DNA of 5,111 nt from JBEVMS01 sp040508515. GTDB lineage: Bacteria > Pseudomonadota > Gammaproteobacteria > Xanthomonadales > Rhodanobacteraceae. Positions 1 through 5,031 of the stretch are shown here, in pieces (the first letter of the stretch is position 1; each line of letters begins with the position of its first letter). The notes beneath the pieces are model-generated. The model ran no database searches, was not told where the DNA came from, and was given only the letters and a program-made list of their open reading frames with translations. The stretch is taken from NCBI GenBank assembly GCA_040508515.1, contig JBEVMS010000311.1, positions 1 to 5,111 of the forward strand. Direction: 5' to 3'. Made by a program: the position numbers and the translations under genes.

Positions 1-126
1 TTCAGCCAGGAACCGGTGCCGGTGGCCACTGTTCCGGAACGGTATTGGCGACACATCACCAAGGCACAATCCCGCTTCGATCCGGATTTGACCGTGCGCC
101 TGCCGCATCGGCAGCGTCCTGCCTAA
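1..126 (+). CDS. 3' end of an unrecognised plus-strand gene (partial)
   Basis: Frame 1 is open from the window edge to a TAA at 124-126 and gives 41 residues ending PHRQRPA. The tail is rich in charged and aromatic residues (motifs ERYWRHITKAQSRFDP and LTVRLPHRQ). I do not recognise the family. It could be the C-terminus of another transposase or of an ordinary cytosolic protein. Support for a real gene end is contextual: a good hairpin plus T-run terminator starts 8 bases after the stop, on the same strand. The IS3 remnant begins immediately after that terminator on the opposite strand, so this gene converges with the transposase remnant. The start and most of the protein lie outside the window. 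Confidence 0.42.
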   Translation, partial: FSQEPVPVATVPERYWRHITKAQSRFDPDLTVRLPHRQRPA

Positions 127-134
127 AGTCGACA

Positions 135-169
135 GGGCGGGAAGTGGACCGCCCAGATTTTTTGTTTTT
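135..169 (+). terminator. Probable rho-independent terminator of the gene at the left edge
   Basis: A perfect 6-bp GC stem, GGGCGG (135-140) with CCGCCC (149-154), closes an 8-base loop. It is followed after three bases by TTTTTTGTTTTT (158-169). It lies 8 bases downstream of the TAA at 124-126, which is the expected place. The T-run ends where recognisable IS3 transposase homology begins (about 171), so the terminator belongs to the flanking gene and not to the IS. Confidence 0.62.
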
Positions 170-170
170 G

Positions 171-506
171 TTGAACATCTCGATGTAATCGAACACAACC
201 GAGGCTGCCGCCGTCCGCATGGGATAGATACGCCGCTTGATCCGCTCCTTTTCAATGCGCCGAAGAAGCTTTCCGCCACGGCATTGTCGTGGCAATTTCC
301 TCGACGACTCATGCTCGGCTGCATGTAGTGGGCCTTGAGTAATGATTGCCAGTCATCGCTAGTGAACTGGCTGCCCTGGTCCGAATGAACCATCACGCCA
401 GCGCGTCGCTTGCGCTTGCACACCGCCGCCAATAGCGCCCTGCAATACTATGTCGGTGGTCATGTGCGGGCGTGTCGCCCAGCCAATGATCTGACACGAA
501 TAGAGA
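171..506 (-). pseudogene. IS3-family transposase OrfB, C-terminal half (element A)
   Basis: This is the second half of the rve/DDE integrase core of an IS3 OrfB, read on the minus strand. It starts at MDLYSCQIIGWATRPHMTTD and continues through CKRKRRAGVMVHSDQGSQF (catalytic D at 379-381) and SRRGNCHDNAVAESFF (catalytic E at 271-273). It ends in KERIKRRIYP and VFDYIEMFN. Three reading frames are needed. A probable extra G in the GGGC run near 438-441 shifts the frame after IVLQ. A probable lost A in the AAAA run at 249-252 shifts it again in the family's usual ALKKERIK. After EMFN (about 171) the expected YNxxRRH...SP tail is replaced by the flanking DNA with its terminator. It cannot encode an active protein. 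Confidence 0.85.
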
Positions 507-513
507 TCCATCA
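507..513. repeat. Left 7-bp target-site duplication TCCATCA
   Basis: TCCATCA (TGATGGA on the minus strand) lies directly outside the left terminus TGCGGATTCCGG of the cassette. The identical 7-mer lies directly outside the right terminus at 2543-2549. It codes part of V-M-D in the IS3 OrfB, and deleting the cassette plus one copy restores the OrfB frame. A duplication of 4-8 bp is usual for the IS21 family. Confidence 0.88.
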
Positions 514-562
514 TGCGGATTCCGGTAACGGCTGACCATCATTCCGGCAACGCCTGTCCATC
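514..562 (+). repeat. Left IS21-like end: terminal repeat plus two 22-bp direct units
   Basis: After TGCGG (514-518) there are two adjacent 22-bp units, 519-540 and 541-562, that match at 19 of 22 positions. Both start ATTCCGG, and they end GGCTGACCATC and GCCTGTCCATC respectively. Tandem repeats of about this size next to the tips are the expected IstA binding sites of IS21-type ends. Their role here is inferred. Confidence 0.78.
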
Positions 563-793
563 GCGCTGTTACTGATCAAGCCACCGAGTTGCGGGATTCG
601 ATCATGTTCTGCGCATCGTCGTCATTCACGAACGTTGCCTTCCGTTCGAAAGCACACTTGCATCAATACGCCAACTTCCTAAGCACTGGCTCCATGCTTT
701 CCCTCCATGGCCTGTGGAACAGCCCCAGTTCGCGTTCGGTTGAGGTTTAGTTGGCTTCGGCGAATTCGATCAGCGGCTGCAGCCTTGCGTGAT
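563..793. other. Cassette DNA between left end and hydrolase stop, no gene recognised
   Basis: These 231 bases lie between the left end repeats and the TGA of the serine hydrolase. No open frame of convincing length or recognisable protein occurs on either strand, and there is no remnant of istA or istB that I can identify. No hairpin with a T-run follows the hydrolase stop on the minus strand, although a short palindrome, GGCTGCAGCC type, lies near 775-785. Confidence 0.5.
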
Positions 794-2221
794 TCATCCA
801 AACGAAAGCGCGCCGATCTTTCCCGCCTTGTCGAGGGCGATACCAAACTTGAGCTGGCTGCCCGGGCCGAAATGGATCATGTAGTCGTGAAACGTCACGC
901 CGGCATCGGTGTGCGTACCCTTGAACACCAAAGCTGTGGGTTTACCGTAGCCATTGAATTCATCACCTAGACGCTTGGCCAAACCCGCTCTCATTTTTCC
1001 CGCGAGTTTGTCTGCGAGATAGGGAGAGTCACCATCCCCGGCCTGCAATTGCACAAAGTAAGCCTTGACCTTTGTCGTGACCAAGGGATTTTCGCCCTGA
1101 GCCGGTCGCATCGCATCTGCAGCGATAGTGGGATTCATGTCCTCGAAGATCGCCGTCGTAATCATTTCGCCGGGTTCCGGGTTGTCCACGAAATTGGTGA
1201 AAGCGATCGCCTGCATGTCCTGCCGCGGGAAGTACTCGTTAGCAGTGGTGAACCCCAGCGAGCCGCCAGTGTGGCCGACGCGAGGCTGGCCGTCGATGTT
1301 GTCGACAAACAGACCTAGGCCGTAGCCAGCGTCACCTTGTTTCGTCTTGACCGAGTTGCACATCAGTGCGTAATCGACCGGCGTCACTATCCTTCCACTG
1401 CGCAAGGCGAGGTTCCATTTCTGGAGATCATCGACGGTCGAAACCAGGAACCCCGCGGCCCAACCCACCGAAGCGGCGATGATGCGCGCACGCTTGATCT
1501 GTCCCTCCAAGCGGTCGTAACCGATCGCCATACCGGGCAACTTGGCCTCTTCCGCTACGGTGAAGGTATGCGTCATGCCCGCGCGATCAAGCAGGTGAGT
1601 CTGGAGGTAGTGCCAATATGTCTCGTGCGATAGCACTTCAACGACGCGACCGGCTAGGACGTAACCCGTGTTGGAGTACGACCAGTGGCTGCCGGGCGGG
1701 AAGTCCAGTGGTTTGGACGCGACGTACGTCATCAGTTCGTTGAAGGTCGCCGGCTTCTCGATTGCCTTGGCTGCATCGACCGCATCGAGGTATTCCGGCA
1801 AGCCGCTGGTGTGCGAGAGCAGTTGTCGCAACGTGACTTCGTTGGCGTGCGGGGCGTTTGGCAGGTAGACGGAGAGTTTGTCGTCGAGATGCAGCTTGCC
1901 GGCCTCTTGCAATTGTAGGATCGCCGCAGCGGTGAATTGCTTGGTAATCGAGCCGATCTCGTATTCGGTACGCACGGTGGTTGGCTTATGGTTCTTGCGA
2001 TCATGCAAGCCGTATGCGTGGCGATAGATGACGTGGCCGCGCTCGGCGACAAGGATCGTCACACCGGGCGTACCCGTGCGCTGCATGATGGTTTGCACGT
2101 CAGCATCGATGCGATTAGCCAGTTGTGCGTCGAATGGCTGTGTTTTGAGCCGAACGGGGGCAGCGGCGGTAGCGGTCAACAACAGGCAAAGTAAGGGTAG
2201 TGCGGCGACAGACCTCAACAT
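794..2221 (-). CDS. Secreted serine hydrolase, class C beta-lactamase/PBP-like family
   Basis: A 475-residue protein of the beta-lactamase-related serine hydrolase family (Pfam Beta-lactamase, AmpC/EstB/D-aminopeptidase-like). It has a Sec signal peptide: MLRSVAALPLLCLLL, then TATAAA with probable cleavage after Ala21, so it should act in the periplasm or outside the cell. Active-site motifs appear in order: S-I-T-K with nucleophile Ser91 and Lys94 in the EIGSITKQFTAA context; Y-S-N at 182-184; and H-T-G-G at 317-320 in place of K-T-G. The family signatures LLSHTSGLPEY (about 134-144) and AAGFLVSTVDDLQKW (about 255-269) are also present. A further tail of about 110 residues (about 365-475) follows the catalytic core. 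The ATG at 2221 was chosen over one 26 codons upstream because it heads the signal peptide and has AGGAG 8 bases away. H-T-G-G favours an esterase or peptidase over a true beta-lactamase; the substrate is unknown. The gene looks intact inside the IS21-like cassette, whereas the surrounding IS is broken. Confidence 0.93.
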   Translation of the reverse strand: MLRSVAALPLLCLLLTATAAAPVRLKTQPFDAQLANRIDADVQTIMQRTGTPGVTILVAERGHVIYRHAYGLHDRKNHKPTTVRTEYEIGSITKQFTAAAILQLQEAGKLHLDDKLSVYLPNAPHANEVTLRQLLSHTSGLPEYLDAVDAAKAIEKPATFNELMTYVASKPLDFPPGSHWSYSNTGYVLAGRVVEVLSHETYWHYLQTHLLDRAGMTHTFTVAEEAKLPGMAIGYDRLEGQIKRARIIAASVGWAAGFLVSTVDDLQKWNLALRSGRIVTPVDYALMCNSVKTKQGDAGYGLGLFVDNIDGQPRVGHTGGSLGFTTANEYFPRQDMQAIAFTNFVDNPEPGEMITTAIFEDMNPTIAADAMRPAQGENPLVTTKVKAYFVQLQAGDGDSPYLADKLAGKMRAGLAKRLGDEFNGYGKPTALVFKGTHTDAGVTFHDYMIHFGPGSQLKFGIALDKAGKIGALSFG

Positions 2222-2229
2222 CGGATGGA

Positions 2230-2234
2230 CTCCT
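2230..2234 (-). promoter_or_regulatory. Ribosome binding site of the serine hydrolase
   Basis: AGGAG on the minus strand (CTCCT on plus) lies 8 bases upstream of the ATG at 2219-2221. It fixes the start at the Met that heads the signal peptide and argues against the in-frame ATG at 2299. Confidence 0.8.
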
Positions 2235-2492
2235 GTTAACACTCGTGGGCAGCGACTCAAGACTTGGAAATCAACTGTTTGGAGCGAATATCGTGCCAAT
2301 CGTACGATTATGAATTCCGACGACGTTTCAATGCATTACCGATCATCGCAGCCTGCGGGCGTTGTCCGCGGACACCAGCCTTCCCGAAAACGGCCGTCCG
2401 CGACCGGCGGTTTCGGGTCGGGAGCTGCCCATTCGCAGATATGAGCTAGGGCGCCTGACAGCGCCGTGCCAGCCGTCCTCGATCATCACCAG
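2235..2492. other. Cassette DNA upstream of the hydrolase, no gene recognised
   Basis: This stretch lies between the Shine-Dalgarno site and the right end repeats and must hold the hydrolase promoter if the gene has its own. The part nearest the gene, about 2260-2340, is AT-richer, but I find no -35/-10 pair with good sequence and spacing. The remainder, about 2345-2460, is GC-rich and contains the inverted repeat at 2383-2417. Short open frames exist on both strands, but none looks like a known protein or has a ribosome binding site I can support. Confidence 0.45.
2383..2417. repeat. Inverted repeat CCCGAAA...TTTCGGG upstream of the hydrolase
   Basis: CCCGAAA (2383-2389) and TTTCGGG (2411-2417) are perfect 7-bp arms around a 21-base GC-rich centre that can pair only partly. 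There is no T-run after it, so it is not a standard terminator. It lies about 160 bp upstream of the hydrolase ATG, inside the cassette. It could be a regulator site, a dispersed intergenic repeat, or chance. Confidence 0.35.
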
Positions 2493-2542
2493 CGGTGTTC
2501 AGCGCTCGCCGGAGTCGATGTTCAACCTGGCCGGAATCCGCA
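2493..2542 (-). repeat. Right IS21-like end: terminal repeat plus two 22-23 bp units
   Basis: Read inward on the minus strand, TGCGG (2542-2538) is followed by a 22-base unit (2537-2516), which begins ATTCCGG and ends GGTTGAACATCG. A 23-base unit (2515-2493) follows, beginning ACTCCGG and ending CGCTGAACACCG. The units resemble those at the left end in spacing and in the ATTCCGG...TGAnCAtC pattern but are more diverged. The outer 12 bases are identical to the left end in inverse orientation. Confidence 0.74.
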
Positions 2543-2549
2543 TCCATCA
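2543..2549. repeat. Right 7-bp target-site duplication TCCATCA
   Basis: This is identical to 507-513 and directly abuts the right cassette terminus CCGGAATCCGCA. Read on the minus strand, it is the end of the upstream IS3 OrfB piece (GGCCGTGATGGA, coding A-V-M-D), so the OrfB frame can be followed up to the insertion point. Confidence 0.88.
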
Positions 2550-3249
2550 CGGCCGCCAGGAATAGCCAGCCTTCGTAGGTGCGGATGTAGGTGATGTCCG
2601 TGACGCAAACCTTGTTCGGGGCTTTGGGCGCGAACTCCCGATCCAGCACGTTTGCCACTACGCCAACGGGACCGCCCCGGTGCCGTAACCGATCTGGCCC
2701 GAAGACCTCCGCGCTTCATGAGCCCACGCACCTGGTGGCGGCTGCAACGCTCACCGGCTTCGTGCAAATCGCAAGTGATCTTGCAATGTCCGTAGACGCC
2801 GCCGCTGGCCAGCCAAAAGTGCTTGATCCGTCCCACAGGCGTGAGTCTTTGCGCCCTCGTGCACTGGCGTGTTGGCGCGACCACCCGTAATACCCGCTGC
2901 GATGCACGCCGAGCACCCGACACATGGCGCACAGACGAAACTCGCGGGCATCGGCCTGCGTGAACACGTACTTCGCCTTTACTCCTTGGCGAAGTACGCC
3001 GCGGCTTTTTAGGATGTCGCGTTCCTTGGTCACGCGCTTGAGCTTGGCCTTCAGGCGCCGCATCTCGGCGCTCTGGTCCAGCTCAGTGCGGCGTATGGCC
3101 GCCGGTTGGCCGAACTTGGTCTTCCATGCGTACAAACTGTGCGTTGTGATGCCCCAGCCGATCGGCTACCTCAGCCACTGAATGGCCTCGCTCGGTCACT
3201 TGCTTGACTGCTTCGATCTTGAACTCACCGTGTCTCGCTTGACACTCAT
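2550..3249 (-). pseudogene. IS3-family orfA and N-terminal half of orfB (element A)
   Basis: On the minus strand the ATG at 3249 opens MSVKRDT, then the helix-turn-helix FKIEAVKQVTERGHSVAEVADRLG, LYAWKTKFG, and the coiled coil ELDQSAEMRRLKAKLKRVTKERDILK. This is a typical IS3 OrfA. OrfB follows: EFRLCAMCRVLGVHRSGYYGW, GRIKHFWLASGGVYGHCKITCDL, GERCSRHQVRGLMKRGGLRA, then ANVLDREFAPKAPNKVCVTDITYIRTYEGWLFLAAVMD, with the first catalytic Asp at 2596-2598. Frame breaks occur near 3225-3234, in the CCCC run at 3152-3155 (an extra base), near 2850-2870, and at least once between 2660 and 2695. A native orfA stop, TAA in the KAAAYFAKE frame, survives at 2979-2981. The homology ends exactly at the cassette insertion site. 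It is non-functional. Confidence 0.85.
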
Positions 3250-3306
3250 ACCGACCTCTTCGATTGCCAGAAATTATGGCTCGAAGATGTCTACGAAAGG
3301 CTGAGC

Positions 3307-3504
3307 GGTCCAATCCGCTGGTATCGTCTTGCCTAAGGCAGATACTGGTTTCCGACAAGTTCCGCATTATTGGTACGCTTGTAAAGAGGCCTGGGAGCGC
3401 ACGAAATTTTCTTCGATGAAATGTGCAACGAACTAATGCGCGATCTCACATAGTTTGGCCACTTTGAGCCGAGGTTAAGCAATTCATTGAATTTTATAGT
3501 GGAT
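3307..3504. other. Spacer between two head-to-head IS3 remnants
   Basis: About 200 bases, AT-richer than the rest of the window (for example the stretch around 3395-3425 and 3480-3500), with no recognisable gene, RNA or repeat. It separates the 5' ends of the minus-strand IS3 element A and the plus-strand IS3 element B. It may be old host intergenic DNA or the outer part of either element. Confidence 0.45.
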
Positions 3505-3530
3505 TGAATCGCCCCGGGTTTTGAGGAGGC
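3505..3530 (+). repeat. Probable left inverted repeat of IS3 element B
   Basis: TGAATCGCCCCGGGTTTT and the following GAGGAGGC resemble the TGAACCGCCCCGGGTTT-type termini of IS3 elements of this subgroup, and they sit directly upstream of the orfA remnant. The partner repeat is missing from the window, so the exact first base is not proven; it could begin a few bases earlier at TGGATTG. Confidence 0.5.
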
Positions 3531-3830
3531 AGTTCTCACCCGAGGTCCGCGAGCGCCGTGCGCATGGTGCAGGAACACCGCGCAGAATATCCATCGCTTT
3601 AGGCCGCCGTGGAGTCGGTTGCGGCGAAGACTGGCTGTGTGCCGCAGACATGGCTGAGTTGGGTCCAACGGCACGAGATCGACACCGGCGTTCGCGATGG
3701 CGTGACCCCGGCCCATCCGCAGCGGATGAAGGAGCTCGAGCGCGAGGTCAAAGAGCTGCGCCGCGCCCACGAGATCCTGAAGCTGGCGAGTGCTTTTCAG
3801 GTGCAGCTCGACCGCCGGCTCCAGTCCTGA
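3521..3830 (+). pseudogene. IS3-family transposase OrfA remnant (element B)
   Basis: OrfA is the DNA-binding and coiled-coil subunit of IS3 transposases. Here RRQFSPEVRER starts in one frame. It continues after an indel near 3555-3560 as VRMVQEHRAEYPSL in a second frame. That is stopped by an amber codon at 3600-3602, where the family has Trp (S-L-W-A-A), a single G-to-A change. The same frame resumes as AAVESVAAKTGCVPQTWLSWVQRHEIDTGVRDGV and the leucine-zipper-like MKELEREVKELRRAHEILKLASAF. It ends at LDRRLQS with a TGA at 3828-3830. Two residues appear to be missing from the usual LASAFFAQAELDRR. A TTG at 3521 occupies the place of a start codon. It is inactive. Confidence 0.8.
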
Positions 3831-4000
3831 GTGATTTCGTCCTGGCGCATCGGGACACCTTCGGGCTCGAACGATCTGCAAGGTCCTGCAGATCGCCCCA
3901 TCGGGACATATCGCCGGCACGCTGCGATGGCACGCCAGCCGCACCGTCGCTGTCGGGCCAAACGTGACGCACTGCTACTGCCAGAGGCCGATCGATTCAG
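3831..4000 (+). pseudogene. IS3-family transposase OrfB N-terminal fragment (element B)
   Basis: Directly after the orfA stop (TGA at 3828-3830, GTG at 3831) the OrfB N-terminus can be read only by switching frames. VIS is followed by FVLAHRDTFGLE, then CKVLQIAPSG, then RHAAMARQPHRRCRAKRDALLLPEADRF. This matches the region of IS3 OrfB proteins that precedes the integrase core (V..LQIAPSGYRRHAA...RDALLLPE). At least two single-base indels are present, and homology is lost by about 4000, before any DDE residue. No product is expected. Confidence 0.72.
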
Positions 4001-4035
4001 TCGACGTACGCACCCACCTCACCGGGCGCCAAGAT

Positions 4036-5031
4036 TCAATGCGACAAGGTGAAATTAGCCAGGACGCGGGCGGTTTCTTCGGGCTTCTCAAGCATCGGCA
4101 TGTGGTCGCAGCCGATCAGCGTGGTGGTGCTGATCGAGCGGGCATGCGCCAGACCTTTGCGTAGGCTGTCCTGGGCGGAGATGTCGATCACCTTGTCGTT
4201 GAGGCACCATAGGCCCAGCACGGGCATGGTGAGCTGATCCAGGCGGTTTTGGATCGCCAGACTTTGCGAGGGATCGCGCAGCTCAATGAAAGTTTTTTGG
4301 AGGTAGGCACGGTCGTGCTTGTTGCGATCGACCAGCACGTCGATAAAGCGACCGGGAACCGACGGCGGCTTGGTGAACACCAGCGACAGCACTTTCTCGA
4401 AGCCGGCGCGATCGTCGTAGACGAAGGGATTGCTGCCGGTAAGCGCCTCGCGCGCAAAGGCGTTTTCCTTGAACTTCAGCCCCAGCGCATCAAGCAGCGC
4501 CAGCCCGGCGACGTGTTCGGGATGCTCGGCGGCGTAGACCCCCGCAATGGCACCGCCCATCGAATGCCCGACCAGCACGAAGCCCTTGAGCCCCTTGGCT
4601 TCGACGAAGGCTTGCAGCCGCTGCGCCTGGACATCGACGTTGTAGCTGGCGCCCTCGATCCGCGTGGATTCGCCCCAGCCAGGCAGGTCGGGGATGATCA
4701 CGTGGAAGTGCGCGGTCAGCTGGGTCGCTACGTCCAGCCACAGGGTTTTGTCGGCATCGAAGCCGTGCAGCAGCACCAACACCGGGCCATCGCCACCTTC
4801 GTAGTAGGACCAGGTGGTGTCGCCGGCGGTCAGCTGATGTTTTTCCACATGCGCCTGCGCGGCCTTGCGCCAGTCGTCCGCTTGCATCAACCATTGTGGC
4901 GCGACCAGGTAGGAGCCACCCAGCAGCACGATCGCCAGCACGGCGATGATCGCCAGGAACTTCAATCGACGCAGCAGCAGGCGCTGCCAGAGTGGACGGT
5001 GGACGGGTGGAGTGGCGAGGGTCTTGGTCAT
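4036..5031 (-). CDS. Membrane-anchored alpha/beta hydrolase (lipase/esterase-like)
   Basis: A 331-residue alpha/beta-hydrolase fold enzyme (MhpC/COG0596-like, related in pattern to bacterial membrane-anchored lipases). A basic N-terminus (RPLWQRLLLRRLK) precedes one membrane segment, about 25-44 (FLAIIAVLAIVLLGGSYLVA), so the catalytic domain should face the periplasm. Catalytic features: oxyanion-hole HGF at 89-91, DLPGWGES at 115-122, nucleophile elbow G-H-S157-M-G-G, probable acid Asp279 in LWCLNDKVID, and His310 in GCDHMPMLEKPEE. A lid-like insertion spans about 185-250. All triad residues are present and the length suits the family, so it looks functional. The ATG at 5031 is the only standard start I find in the frame, but its ribosome binding site is weak. 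The gene ends (TGA 4036-4038) about 35 bases from the IS3 element B remnant. Substrate is unknown; a lipid or aryl ester is plausible, and an epoxide- or haloalkane-type activity is less likely. Confidence 0.92.
   Translation of the reverse strand: MTKTLATPPVHRPLWQRLLLRRLKFLAIIAVLAIVLLGGSYLVAPQWLMQADDWRKAAQAHVEKHQLTAGDTTWSYYEGGDGPVLVLLHGFDADKTLWLDVATQLTAHFHVIIPDLPGWGESTRIEGASYNVDVQAQRLQAFVEAKGLKGFVLVGHSMGGAIAGVYAAEHPEHVAGLALLDALGLKFKENAFAREALTGSNPFVYDDRAGFEKVLSLVFTKPPSVPGRFIDVLVDRNKHDRAYLQKTFIELRDPSQSLAIQNRLDQLTMPVLGLWCLNDKVIDISAQDSLRKGLAHARSISTTTLIGCDHMPMLEKPEETARVLANFTLSH

Larger units (their letters stand above)
514..2542. mobile_element. 2029-bp IS21-like non-autonomous cassette carrying a serine hydrolase gene
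   Basis: The segment starts TGCGGATTCCGG (514-525) and ends CCGGAATCCGCA (2531-2542), a perfect 12-bp inverted terminal repeat with TG...CA tips. Behind each tip are two tandem 22-23 bp units beginning A(T/C)TCCGG, a layout known for IS21-family ends. It is flanked by the 7-bp direct repeat TCCATCA and sits inside an IS3 orfB whose reading frame is restored by precise removal. I see no IstA (integrase) or IstB (AAA+ ATPase) sequence inside. The only convincing gene is the secreted serine hydrolase at 794-2221. The best reading is a cassette mobilised in trans by a full IS21-family element, or an IS21 derivative whose transposition genes were replaced by a passenger. The boundaries are seen directly; the family assignment is from memory of IS21 end structure. 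Confidence 0.78.
171..3306 (-). mobile_element. Decayed IS3-family element A, interrupted by a 2-kb cassette
   Basis: The two halves of this minus-strand IS3-family element are at about 2543-3306 (leader, orfA, start of orfB) and about 171-513 (end of orfB). They are separated by the cassette at 514-2542. Joined at the TCCATCA repeat they give one colinear transposase with all three DDE residues: D at 2596-2598 (VTDITYI), D at 379-381 (VHSDQGSQF) and E at 271-273 (NAVAESFF). The 5' limit near 3300-3310 is estimated from the leader length upstream of the ATG at 3247-3249. I could not define a matching pair of terminal repeats, because homology stops abruptly at about 171, so the 3' end of the IS is missing. 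Several indels show that it is dead. Confidence 0.75.
3505..4000 (+). mobile_element. Truncated IS3-family element B (IS51/IS407-like)
   Basis: A plus-strand IS3-family remnant with a likely left terminus (TGAATCGCCCCGGG from 3505), orfA (about 3521-3830) and the first part of orfB (3831 to about 4000). Homology stops at LLPEADRF near 4000, so the DDE domain and right end are absent. It differs in protein sequence from element A: VQEHRAEYPS and SWVQRHEIDTGVRDGV are hallmarks of another IS3 subgroup. The two are therefore separate insertions. The subgroup name is from memory of family sequences. Confidence 0.72.

Noticed and set aside
794..2221. Calling the gene a true AmpC beta-lactamase (antibiotic resistance)
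   Set aside because: SxxK and YxN are shared by the whole class C-like superfamily. The third motif is HTGG rather than KTG, and the extra C-terminal region is atypical, so a resistance role is not supported by sequence alone.
2221..2299. Start of the serine hydrolase at the upstream ATG (2299)
   Set aside because: It would put 26 polar residues before the signal peptide and lacks a good ribosome binding site, whereas the ATG at 2221 has AGGAG 8 bases away.
2235..2340. Sigma-70 promoter candidates for the hydrolase (TTGGCA or TTGAAA boxes on the minus strand)
   Set aside because: Neither has a TATAAT-like box at 16-18 bp spacing, so I do not call a promoter.
2028..2444. Plus-strand 138-codon open frame in the cassette
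   Set aside because: It is mostly antisense to the signal peptide end of the serine hydrolase. Its composition is atypical and it has no ribosome binding site.
115..3340. Similar short words CGTCCTGCCTAAAG (115-128) and CGTCTTGCCTAAGG (3327-3340) as ends of IS3 element A
   Set aside because: They are in direct, not inverted, orientation, the left copy lies inside the end of another open frame, and the match is short. Probably chance.
3333..3944. Minus-strand open frame of 203 codons across the IS3 spacer and element B
   Set aside because: It runs antisense to recognisable IS3 orfA/orfB homology, has no recognisable domain and crosses the IS boundary.
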